From Veillonella sp. T11011-6 (GTDB lineage Bacteria; Bacillota; Negativicutes; Veillonellales; Veillonellaceae), in contig NZ_PPCW01000004.1 of assembly GCF_002959755.1 (NCBI RefSeq), forward strand, positions 558,001-622,000: a stretch of 64,000 nt of DNA. Reading direction: 5' to 3'. The notes under the pieces were generated by a model. That model was not told the DNA's origin and ran no database searches. It worked only from the letters and a program-made list of their open reading frames with translations. Of the stretch, positions 55,716 to 64,000 are shown piece after piece; the stretch's first letter is position 1, and the number at the start of each line of letters is the position of its first letter. Both the position numbers and the translations under genes were made by a program.

Positions 55716-55831
55716 ATTAATATCTTAATGAATGGTATGTGAACGTGTGTCATAAACAATTCATGAAACAAAAAATGTATATAAGGCATTTAGTGTTTTC
55801 TTTATAAGAGAGAAAGGGGTTCATAGTTTCT

Positions 55832-58800
55832 ATGAATAAGGTTTTTAAGGTCGTTTATAGCAAATCTAAAGGCTGCTACGTAGTAGTACCTGAAACTGCT
55901 AAAAATAATAACGGCAAGAAAAAAGTATTAGCTAGCGTATTGGCTGGCTTGGCACTTGTTGGTGGTGCAGTTGCTGGTAACCCAGCTCACGCAATAGTTA
56001 GCTCCGATGGCAGTATTAATACAGAAGGTAGCCGAATTGATATTCATGCTAATGCTAAACCTGCTAACAGTGTTGGCGTTAATTCTATCGTTGTAGGTTA
56101 CCAAAATAGAACTGATAATGAAGATGGTACTACGGCTCTTGGTGCAAATAACCAAGCTTATGGTAATTCTGGTTTAGCTGTTGGTAATCAAAACGAATCT
56201 AGCGGCGGTGCTTCCACTGCTATTGGTGCTGGCAACAGAGCAGCTGGTGCGGCAACGGTAGCTATTGGTAACGTAAGTAATGCTAATGCACAAAGTGCCA
56301 TTGCAATCGGTTCCTATAACAACGTTGACTACACAAAAGGTACTTGGCAAACAGCACCTAAAAATGCAGGTGCATACTCTACAGTAGTTGGTAACTATTC
56401 TAGTGCAACTGGTAGAGAATCTGCTGCTATGGGTGTATATTCCAATTCTGCTGGTCCTGGATCTTTTGCCGCTGGTTACAAAGAAAATGCATTGGGTCAA
56501 AACTCCGTTGCGATTGGTTCTGAAAATACATCCCATGTAGCAGACACAATTACATTAGGTCAATCTAATAATGCTAAAACAATGGGTGGTATCTCCATCG
56601 GTAAAAATAACTTAACTGACTCCACAAATGGTGGTGCAAATGATCCTGAAACTCGTAATGAAAACTCCCAAATCGCTATTGGCCGAGACAATACTGCAAC
56701 TCACTTAGATACAATTGCTATCGGTCGAGATACACATGCTACTGGATCTGGTGCAACAGCATTAGGTGCTCGTGCTGATGCATCTGGTAATAACTCCATT
56801 GCTATCGGTCAAAGTGGTAAAACTTCTGATCGTGTTATAGCATCTGGTGTAAATGCTATTGCTATTGGTATGCAATCTCAAGCATCTGGTGAATCTGCTA
56901 TTGCTGAAGGCCCAGCTTCTCGTGCAGGCGGTAAATATGGTGTTGCATTAGGTCGTAAATCTAAAGCAAATGCTGAAGCTACAACAGCTTTAGGTAATGA
57001 AACTGAAGCTAACATTGCTAATGGTGTAGCTCTTGGCTCCTCTTCTGTTACAACAACAGATAAAGGCGTTCTTGGCTACAATCCATCTGATTTACATACT
57101 CGTAAATATACTAACTTACAAGGTAATGTACAAACAGCTACTACAGCTGCTGTATCCATCGGTAATGGTAAAACATTGACTCGTCAATTGACAGGTCTTG
57201 CTGCTGGTACTGCAGACACTGACGCTGTTAACGTAGCTCAATTGAAAAACGTTGGTGTTGCTGTAACTGGTAACACTGGTTCTAGCGACTTCTTGACTGA
57301 TGGCGGTAAATTAAATGTTCGTGGTGAAGGTCGTGTATCTGTAGCTGCTAGCGATGATGGTGCTAAGGATTCCAAATTAACTTTAAAATTTGATGACACT
57401 GGCATGGTGAAAGCTGGTAAAAATGTTAAGGTTGATGAAGTAACTGTAAACGGTAAAACTACTTACACAATCAACGCTGCTGATACAGCTGCTAAATATG
57501 ACTTCTTAACAAATGCAAAAGCTAACGGTGGCAACTTAGACGGCACTGCAAAACCTGCAACTGTAGCAAATGGTAATACTGTCAACTACGCAGCTGGTAA
57601 GAACTTAACAATTAAACAAGATATCAACCAATCTATTGGTGAACAAACATATACATACTCTTTAAATAGCGATCTTGGTGGCATTACTTCTATCACTAAC
57701 AATGGTGGTACTACAATGCACTTTGGTGGTGACAACATCAGCATCACTGGTGGTAACTTGGATCTAGGTGGCAATAACATCACTAACCTTAAATCTGGTG
57801 GCGACACAATCAACAACGCAGCTAACATTGGCGACGTAACTCGTATTTCCAAAGCTAACGACTTGCATGTAGCTCCTACAGCAGGTACTAATAACAATGT
57901 GGCTGAATACACTGTAGATGCGAACAAAAAGGTTACATTAACATACCAAGATGGTAATGGTAAAACTGTTAACGGTCCTAAGGCTGTTATTGACTTGAGT
58001 GGCTTGAAAACTGGTGATATGAGTTCCTTCAATGTGAAATCCACAGCTACAGAAGGTAAAGTTGCACAAGGTTCCGCTGGTGTTCAAGAAATCCGTGATG
58101 GCAAAACTGTAGAAATGCAAGCCGGCAAAAACATGACCATTAAACAAACTAATAAAAATGGTAATGCAGCTGTTGAATTTGCATTGAACAAAGACATCGA
58201 TTTGACTCCAGATGGGTCTATCAAAATCGGCGATACTAACATCACTGACAATGGTTTGACTATCAATAATGGTCCTTCCATTACAAAGACTGGCATCAAC
58301 GCTGGTGATTTGAACATTACTAATGTGAAAGCTGGCGTAAACGACAACGATGCAGTTAATGTTAGCCAATTGAAACAAGTTCGTGCTGATGAACGTCACA
58401 TCAAACCTGGTGAATACGCAGTTGATAACAACGGCAAAGTAACAATGACATACCTTGATGGTAACAACAAAGACGTTCCTAACGAAACTGCTGTTATCAC
58501 AGGTATTGCTAAACAAGATCTTTCCAACATCAATAATGGTGGTAAGACTGTCATTAAAAATCTTGCTAAAGAAGCTATCGACATGGAAAACGGTAAGAAC
58601 ACAACTGCTTCTCACCGTGACGTAAATGGCGTTAAAACTTTCAAAGTAGACGTTGAAGGTGATTTAACTGACATTACATCCATCACAAATAAAGATGGCG
58701 ACGGCAAAGTTGTATTTGGTGGTAACCAAACTGTAAACGTTGCAGGCGATCACAACATTAACTTGAATGCTAAAGTTGGTGACATCACTGGTTTAACTAA

Positions 58801-61800
58801 CGTAACGTTGGATGCTCCAGACTTCGCTAAAAAAGGTCGTGCTGCAACTGAAGAACAATTGAACATTGTTAATAACAAGTTCAATAACACAGTTGGTTTG
58901 ACTGGTAACACAGGCGCTACTGAATTACAAAAATTGAACAAACAAGGCGGCTTGAGCTTCGGCGTTGTAGGTGCTAACAATGGTGAGTACATTACAACAA
59001 CTGCTTCTGGTTCTAATGTAGTGGCTGACTTGTCCGACAGCGCTAAAAACAAATTGAACAGCACTGTTGTAGTAGAAGGTAAAAATGCTGCGAAAGTAAC
59101 AAGCAATGTAATTCAAAATGCAGATGGCAGCACAAAAACTGTATATACTGTAGATGTTAACAACGTAAAACCTACTGCTGCTTCTACTGAAAAAGTACAA
59201 GCTAAAGCAGACGTAGCTGGTTCTAGCGACAAAAACATCGCTAAAGTTGCACCTAAAGCTGGTGAAAACTTCGGTGATGCAGGCGCAACTTACGAAGTAA
59301 ACGTATCCCGTAACGACGTAAAAGACGCAGCTCGTGAAGCCGTTACTGTAAATACTACAAACACAACTAACAACCCTATCACTGTTACACCTGTACAAGA
59401 TGAAGCAAATCATAACACTACATACCAAGTAACATTCGATGGTAACAAAGCGGCTACTCAAATTCCTTTGACATACAAAGCGAATGGCCAAAATGCTCAA
59501 ACAGTTACATTGGATAAAGGTTTGAACTTCGTTAACGGTAAAAACACAACAGCTTCTGTAGATGCTGAAGGCGTTGTTAAATACGATGTTAATAAAGATT
59601 TAGTTAATATCAATTCCATTTCCAACACTACAAATGGTCCAAAAATGGAATTCGGTCCTAACTCCATCAACATCACTAATGGCCCTATCAACATGGGTGA
59701 CCAAAACATCACTAACCTTAAATCTGGTGGCGATGTAGTGAATAACGCAGCTAACATTGGCGACGTAACTCGTATCTCCAAAGCTAACGACTTGCACATT
59801 GCTCCTACAACATCCGATCGTCAAGGTGAAACTACTACATCTTACGCTTACGATGCAGCAAGCAAATCTGTAACATTGAAATACAACGATGGTAACGGTG
59901 CTAACCAAGCTGGTACAGTAGCAAAAATCGACTTGTCCGGTTTGGCGGATCAAATCAAAGACGGTTATTCCTTCTCCACTGACGCTAAAGGCAATGTAGT
60001 TGGTAACCACGCTGTTACAGCTGTTGGCAATGGTAAAACTGTTTCCTATGCTGCAGGCGATAACTTGACTGTAAAACAAGATATCGATGCTGCAACTGGC
60101 GAACACACTTACACATATGCATTGTCTAACAACATCGACTTGACTCCAAATGGTTCCTTGAAAATTGGCGACACTATTCTTAACAATGGTGGCTTAACAA
60201 TTACAGGTGGCCCATCCGTTACTAAAACTGGTATCAACGCTGGTAACTTGAACATTACTAATGTGAAAGCTGGCGTAAACGATACTGATGCAGTTAACGT
60301 AAAACAATTAAAAGATGCTCGTACAGTAGTGACTTCTAACGATAACTCCGTAACAGTTAATAAAACTGAAAACGGTAACCAAGTTACTTATGACTTGCAT
60401 GTAGCTCCAGGTGCTGCACAATCCGTATGGAATGTGAAATCCACTGGTAATACAACTGCTGATTCCGAAGCAACTGCAAAAACTATCACTGATGGTAAAA
60501 CAGTTGAAATGGCAGCAGGCAAAAACTTGACTGTAAAACAAACTAGCAACAACGATGGTGCTAAAGTTGAATTCGACTTGGCTAACGATATCAAGATCGG
60601 TAATGACGGCAAAGACGGTAAAGATGGCGTTGATGGTAAAATCGGCGTAAATGGTAAAGATGGTTCTTCCGTTGTAATCAATGGTAAAGACGGCTCTATC
60701 GGTTTGAATGGTAAAGACGGTAAAGATGGTCTTACTATGAAAGCTGAAAACGGTCAACCTGGCGTAAACGGCAAAGATGGTATCACTCGTATCGTATACG
60801 AAGATAAAAACAACAACAAACACGAAGTTGCTACTTTGGATGATGGTTTGAAATTCACTGGTAACAACACTGATACAGTGAACAACCATAAATTGAATAG
60901 CCTTGTAAAAGTTCAAGGTGAAGGCGTAGATAAAACAACTTCTGCATCCTTCAAGAGCGCAGCTGGTAACATCAACGTAAAAGCAGATGGTACTGATACT
61001 CTCGAAGTTCAATTGAACAAAGATTTGAAAAACATCAACACAATTAAGAATGATGGCAATGCTACTTTCACAATCGGTGGCGACAACTTCGCATTCAATG
61101 GTGGTAATGTAAGTCTTGGTGGTAACAATATCACTAACCTTAAATCTGGTATTGTAAATAACAATGATACTGATAACACTAACGCTGCGAACATTGGCGA
61201 CGTTAAGACGATCTCTAAAGCTAACGACATTCATGTCAAAGACAAAACATACACAGTGAACGCTGATAAAACAGTTACATTGGAATATGTTGATGGCAAT
61301 GATAATACAGTGAACAAAACAGCTAAGATCGACTTGAGCAACTTGCCTACAGGCGATAAAGCTGCTGTTGAAAGCGTAGTTAAAAAATCTGCTGCAGCAG
61401 GCGACACTAACATCGCTGACATCACTGTAGCTGACGGCAAACAAACTGGTGATGCAAATGCTAAATACGAAGTAAATGTTTCCCGTAATGCTGTTAAAGA
61501 TGCAGCTCGTGAAGCAGTGACTGTAAATACTACGAACACTACTAACAACCCTATCACTGTTACACCTGTTCAAGATGAAACAAACCATAACACAACTTAT
61601 ACAGTAACATTCGATGGCGATAAAGCGGCTAAACAAATTCCTTTGACATACAAAGCGAATGGCTCTAACGACCAAAAAGTTACATTGGATAAAGGTTTGA
61701 ACTTCACTAATGGTTCTAATACAACAGCTTCCGTAGCTGCTGATGGCGTAGTTAAATACGATCTTAACAACAATGTAAACTTGACTCCAAATGGTTCCTT

Positions 61801-64000
61801 AACTATTGGTGATACTGTTGTTAACAACGGTGGCTTAACTATTTCCGGTGGCCCATCTGTTCTTAAAACTGGTATTAATGCTGGTAACTTGAACATTACT
61901 AATGTGAAAGCAGGCGTGAACGATACTGATGCAGTTAACGTTAAACAGTTGAAAGACTCCCGTACAGTAGTAACTTCTAACGATAACTCTGTAACAATTA
62001 ACAAAACAGAAAACGGCAACCAAGTTACTTACGACTTGCATGTAGCTCCAGGTGCTGCACAATCCGTATGGAATGTAAAATCCTCTGGTAATACAACTGC
62101 TGATTCCGAAACAGCTGCAAAAACTATCTCTGATGGTAAAACAGTTGAAATGGTAGCAGGTAAAAACTTGACTGTAAAACAAACTAGCAACAACGATGGC
62201 GCTAAAGTTGAATACGCATTGTCCGATGACATCAAAGTTGGTAACGACGGTAAAGATGGAAAAGACGGCGTTGACGGCAAAATCGGCGTAAACGGTAAAG
62301 ATGGCTCTGCTGTTGTGATTAACGGTAAAGACGGTTCTATCGGCTTGAATGGTAAAGACGGTAAAGATGGTCTTACTATTAAAGGCGCTAACGGTCAAGA
62401 CGGCGTAGACGGTAAAAATGGTACTAATGGTATCACTCGTATCGTATACGAAGACAAAAACAACAACAAACACGAAGTGGCTACTACTGATGACGGCTTG
62501 AAATTCACTGGTAATAACACTGACGTTGTAAACAAAAACAAATTGAACAGTCTTGTTAAAGTTCAAGGTGAAGGCGTAGATAAAACAACTTCTGCATCCT
62601 TCAAGAGTGCTTCTGGTAACATCAACGTAAAAGCTGATGGCACTGATACTCTCGAAGTTCAATTGAACAAAGATTTGAAAAACATCACTTCCATTAAGAA
62701 TGATGGCCCTGCAACTATGACAATTGGCGGCAACGAATTCAAATTCGATGGTGGCAACGTGAACATGGGTGGCAACAACATCACTAACCTTAAATCTGGC
62801 GGCGATGTAATCGATAACGCAGCTAACATTGGCGACGTAACTCGTATTTCCAAAGCTAACGACTTACACATTGCACCAACTCAATCCAACCGTGCAGGTG
62901 AAACTACTACATCTTACTCCTATGATGCAGCAGACAAATCCGTTACATTGAAATACAACGATGGCAATGGTGCTAACCAAGCTGGTACAATCGCGAAAAT
63001 CGACTTGTCTGGTTTGGCTGATCAAATTAAAGACGGCTACTCCTTCTCCACAGATGCGAAAGGTAATGTAGTTGGTAACCACGCTGTAACAGCAGTAGGC
63101 AACGGTAAAACTGTATCCTACGCAGCAGGCGATAATTTGACAATTACTCAAAATATCGATAATGCAACTGGTGAACAAACTTATACATATGCATTGTCTA
63201 ATGACATCAAAGTTGGTAACGACGGTAAAGATGGCAAAGACGGTGTTGATGGTAAAATCGGCGTAAACGGTAAAGATGGTTCCGCTGTTGTAATCAACGG
63301 TAAAGATGGTTCCATCGGCCTTAATGGTAAAGACGGTAAAGATGGTCTTACTATGAAAGCTAAAGATGGTCAACCTGGTGTAAACGGTAAAGATGGTATC
63401 ACTCGTATCGTATACGAAGATAACAGCAAGAATACACACGAAGTGGCTACATTGGATGATGGCATGAAATATGCTGGCGACGATGCACAAGGTGCAGATA
63501 AATCCAAAGTTATTGCTAAGAAATTGAACGAAACTATGGATGTTGTTGGTGGTGCAGATAAGTCCAAATTGACTGACAACAACATTGGCGTGAACAACGT
63601 AGATGGCAAATTGAAAGTTCAATTGTCCAAAGAAGTTAACTTGACTCCATCCGGTTCCTTAACAATTGGCGATACTAAGATCACTGACGGTGGTTTGGTA
63701 ATCAACAATGGTCCATCCATTACTAAAGGTGGCATCAATGCTGGTAACTTAAACATCACTAACGTGAAAGCTGGCGTAAATGACACTGACGCAGTTAACG
63801 TAAAACAATTGAAATCCGCTAAGACAGAAGTTAAAGCTGGTGACAACGTAACAGTTGATAAAACAATTGGTGCTGATGGTCAAAACATTTACACAGTAAA
63901 TGCAAAAGCAACTAACCTTGGCGATGCTGAACTTAACTACACAGCTAACGGCGGTGCTAAACAAAAAGTTAAATTGTCTGAAGGCTTGAACTTCGTTGAC
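55832..64000 (+). CDS. Giant YadA-like trimeric autotransporter adhesin, 3' end outside window
   Basis: Open from ATG 55832 to the last base (2723 codons) with no stop, so the protein is longer than 2723 residues. ESPR at 1-20 (MNKVFKVVYSKSKGCYVVV), signal peptide to about residue 53 (AHA). Head repeats at about 83-406, with the neck DTDAVNVAQL at about 463. The stalk has large repeated modules: AANIGDVTRISKANDLH, LSGLADQIKDGYSFSTDAKG, GPSITKTGINAG and collagen-like runs (nt 60595-60780, 62235-62430, 63215-63390). It closely resembles the 45138 gene in leader, signal and head, and differs mainly in the order of stalk modules. A YadA anchor and probably a companion gene are expected downstream, outside the view. 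AGAAAGGGG lies before the ATG. Confidence 0.95.
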   Translation, partial: MNKVFKVVYSKSKGCYVVVPETAKNNNGKKKVLASVLAGLALVGGAVAGNPAHAIVSSDGSINTEGSRIDIHANAKPANSVGVNSIVVGYQNRTDNEDGTTALGANNQAYGNSGLAVGNQNESSGGASTAIGAGNRAAGAATVAIGNVSNANAQSAIAIGSYNNVDYTKGTWQTAPKNAGAYSTVVGNYSSATGRESAAMGVYSNSAGPGSFAAGYKENALGQNSVAIGSENTSHVADTITLGQSNNAKTMGGISIGKNNLTDSTNGGANDPETRNENSQIAIGRDNTATHLDTIAIGRDTHATGSGATALGARADASGNNSIAIGQSGKTSDRVIASGVNAIAIGMQSQASGESAIAEGPASRAGGKYGVALGRKSKANAEATTALGNETEANIANGVALGSSSVTTTDKGVLGYNPSDLHTRKYTNLQGNVQTATTAAVSIGNGKTLTRQLTGLAAGTADTDAVNVAQLKNVGVAVTGNTGSSDFLTDGGKLNVRGEGRVSVAASDDGAKDSKLTLKFDDTGMVKAGKNVKVDEVTVNGKTTYTINAADTAAKYDFLTNAKANGGNLDGTAKPATVANGNTVNYAAGKNLTIKQDINQSIGEQTYTYSLNSDLGGITSITNNGGTTMHFGGDNISITGGNLDLGGNNITNLKSGGDTINNAANIGDVTRISKANDLHVAPTAGTNNNVAEYTVDANKKVTLTYQDGNGKTVNGPKAVIDLSGLKTGDMSSFNVKSTATEGKVAQGSAGVQEIRDGKTVEMQAGKNMTIKQTNKNGNAAVEFALNKDIDLTPDGSIKIGDTNITDNGLTINNGPSITKTGINAGDLNITNVKAGVNDNDAVNVSQLKQVRADERHIKPGEYAVDNNGKVTMTYLDGNNKDVPNETAVITGIAKQDLSNINNGGKTVIKNLAKEAIDMENGKNTTASHRDVNGVKTFKVDVEGDLTDITSITNKDGDGKVVFGGNQTVNVAGDHNINLNAKVGDITGLTNVTLDAPDFAKKGRAATEEQLNIVNNKFNNTVGLTGNTGATELQKLNKQGGLSFGVVGANNGEYITTTASGSNVVADLSDSAKNKLNSTVVVEGKNAAKVTSNVIQNADGSTKTVYTVDVNNVKPTAASTEKVQAKADVAGSSDKNIAKVAPKAGENFGDAGATYEVNVSRNDVKDAAREAVTVNTTNTTNNPITVTPVQDEANHNTTYQVTFDGNKAATQIPLTYKANGQNAQTVTLDKGLNFVNGKNTTASVDAEGVVKYDVNKDLVNINSISNTTNGPKMEFGPNSINITNGPINMGDQNITNLKSGGDVVNNAANIGDVTRISKANDLHIAPTTSDRQGETTTSYAYDAASKSVTLKYNDGNGANQAGTVAKIDLSGLADQIKDGYSFSTDAKGNVVGNHAVTAVGNGKTVSYAAGDNLTVKQDIDAATGEHTYTYALSNNIDLTPNGSLKIGDTILNNGGLTITGGPSVTKTGINAGNLNITNVKAGVNDTDAVNVKQLKDARTVVTSNDNSVTVNKTENGNQVTYDLHVAPGAAQSVWNVKSTGNTTADSEATAKTITDGKTVEMAAGKNLTVKQTSNNDGAKVEFDLANDIKIGNDGKDGKDGVDGKIGVNGKDGSSVVINGKDGSIGLNGKDGKDGLTMKAENGQPGVNGKDGITRIVYEDKNNNKHEVATLDDGLKFTGNNTDTVNNHKLNSLVKVQGEGVDKTTSASFKSAAGNINVKADGTDTLEVQLNKDLKNINTIKNDGNATFTIGGDNFAFNGGNVSLGGNNITNLKSGIVNNNDTDNTNAANIGDVKTISKANDIHVKDKTYTVNADKTVTLEYVDGNDNTVNKTAKIDLSNLPTGDKAAVESVVKKSAAAGDTNIADITVADGKQTGDANAKYEVNVSRNAVKDAAREAVTVNTTNTTNNPITVTPVQDETNHNTTYTVTFDGDKAAKQIPLTYKANGSNDQKVTLDKGLNFTNGSNTTASVAADGVVKYDLNNNVNLTPNGSLTIGDTVVNNGGLTISGGPSVLKTGINAGNLNITNVKAGVNDTDAVNVKQLKDSRTVVTSNDNSVTINKTENGNQVTYDLHVAPGAAQSVWNVKSSGNTTADSETAAKTISDGKTVEMVAGKNLTVKQTSNNDGAKVEYALSDDIKVGNDGKDGKDGVDGKIGVNGKDGSAVVINGKDGSIGLNGKDGKDGLTIKGANGQDGVDGKNGTNGITRIVYEDKNNNKHEVATTDDGLKFTGNNTDVVNKNKLNSLVKVQGEGVDKTTSASFKSASGNINVKADGTDTLEVQLNKDLKNITSIKNDGPATMTIGGNEFKFDGGNVNMGGNNITNLKSGGDVIDNAANIGDVTRISKANDLHIAPTQSNRAGETTTSYSYDAADKSVTLKYNDGNGANQAGTIAKIDLSGLADQIKDGYSFSTDAKGNVVGNHAVTAVGNGKTVSYAAGDNLTITQNIDNATGEQTYTYALSNDIKVGNDGKDGKDGVDGKIGVNGKDGSAVVINGKDGSIGLNGKDGKDGLTMKAKDGQPGVNGKDGITRIVYEDNSKNTHEVATLDDGMKYAGDDAQGADKSKVIAKKLNETMDVVGGADKSKLTDNNIGVNNVDGKLKVQLSKEVNLTPSGSLTIGDTKITDGGLVINNGPSITKGGINAGNLNITNVKAGVNDTDAVNVKQLKSAKTEVKAGDNVTVDKTIGADGQNIYTVNAKATNLGDAELNYTANGGAKQKVKLSEGLNFVD
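59790..63400 (+). repeat. Long imperfect repeats inside the third giant adhesin gene
   Basis: The segment 60300-61040 recurs at about 61960-62690 (shift near 1657 bp), and 59790-60140 recurs at 62860-63200 (shift near 3070 bp). The collagen-like block occurs three times (60595, 62235, 63215). Protein-level identity between copies is high, with scattered base changes. Confidence 0.8.

Noticed and set aside
60308-61675. Long minus-strand open frames inside the giant adhesin genes (also 20605-21753, 32119-32676, 51303-52028 and others)
   Set aside because: They are antisense to clearly coding, repetitive adhesin sequence; their products are Cys/Phe/Ile-rich with no domain, and ribosome sites are lacking. 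Low-complexity codon use on the sense strand removes stops on the other strand.

Overview
The window is AT-rich DNA that most likely comes from a Veillonella species (Negativicutes, a Firmicute lineage with an outer membrane). The main reasons are the run of giant YadA-like trimeric autotransporters with extended signal peptides, an SLH domain (the module Negativicutes use to tie the outer membrane to peptidoglycan) fused behind a YadA barrel, and O-antigen type polysaccharide genes in low-GC DNA. Species was not determined.

Region 1 (1-18.5 kb) is a surface-polysaccharide locus, all on the + strand. It starts with the 3' part of an LTA-synthase-like alkaline-phosphatase-fold enzyme, a GT4 glycosyltransferase, a VirK/YbjX (DUF535) protein and an O-antigen ligase/polymerase. 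A leader terminator (5309-5351) then precedes a WbaP-type initiating sugar-phosphate transferase, followed by an acyltransferase, UDP-galactopyranose mutase, a DUF4422 transferase, LicD, a class V aminotransferase, a cytidylyltransferase-oxidoreductase fusion, a second LicD, GT2, a Wzx flippase and a Wzy-like polymerase. The genes fit a Wzx/Wzy-type glycan with galactofuranose, O-acyl groups and a LicD-transferred phospho-substituent, possibly of an unusual kind.

Region 2 (18.5-25.2 kb) holds a small secreted protein and two paralogous classical (type Va) autotransporters. The first is flanked by about 360-bp inverted repeats, each carrying a 33-codon holin-like toxin gene.

Region 3 (25.2-64 kb) is an adhesin island. 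It contains three giant trimeric autotransporters (3234 aa, 2993 aa and over 2723 aa, the last cut by the window end), two smaller ones (459 aa, and 924 aa with an SLH domain), an inverse-autotransporter (intimin-type) barrel without passenger, and one minus-strand methyltransferase with a regulatory domain. Each complete giant adhesin is followed by a member of a small paralogous family of exported proteins, a probable accessory factor. Nearly every adhesin has its own TTTACA- or TTGACA-type promoter and terminator. Three intergenic stretches look like structured non-coding RNAs.

No tRNA, rRNA, CRISPR array or transposase was seen.
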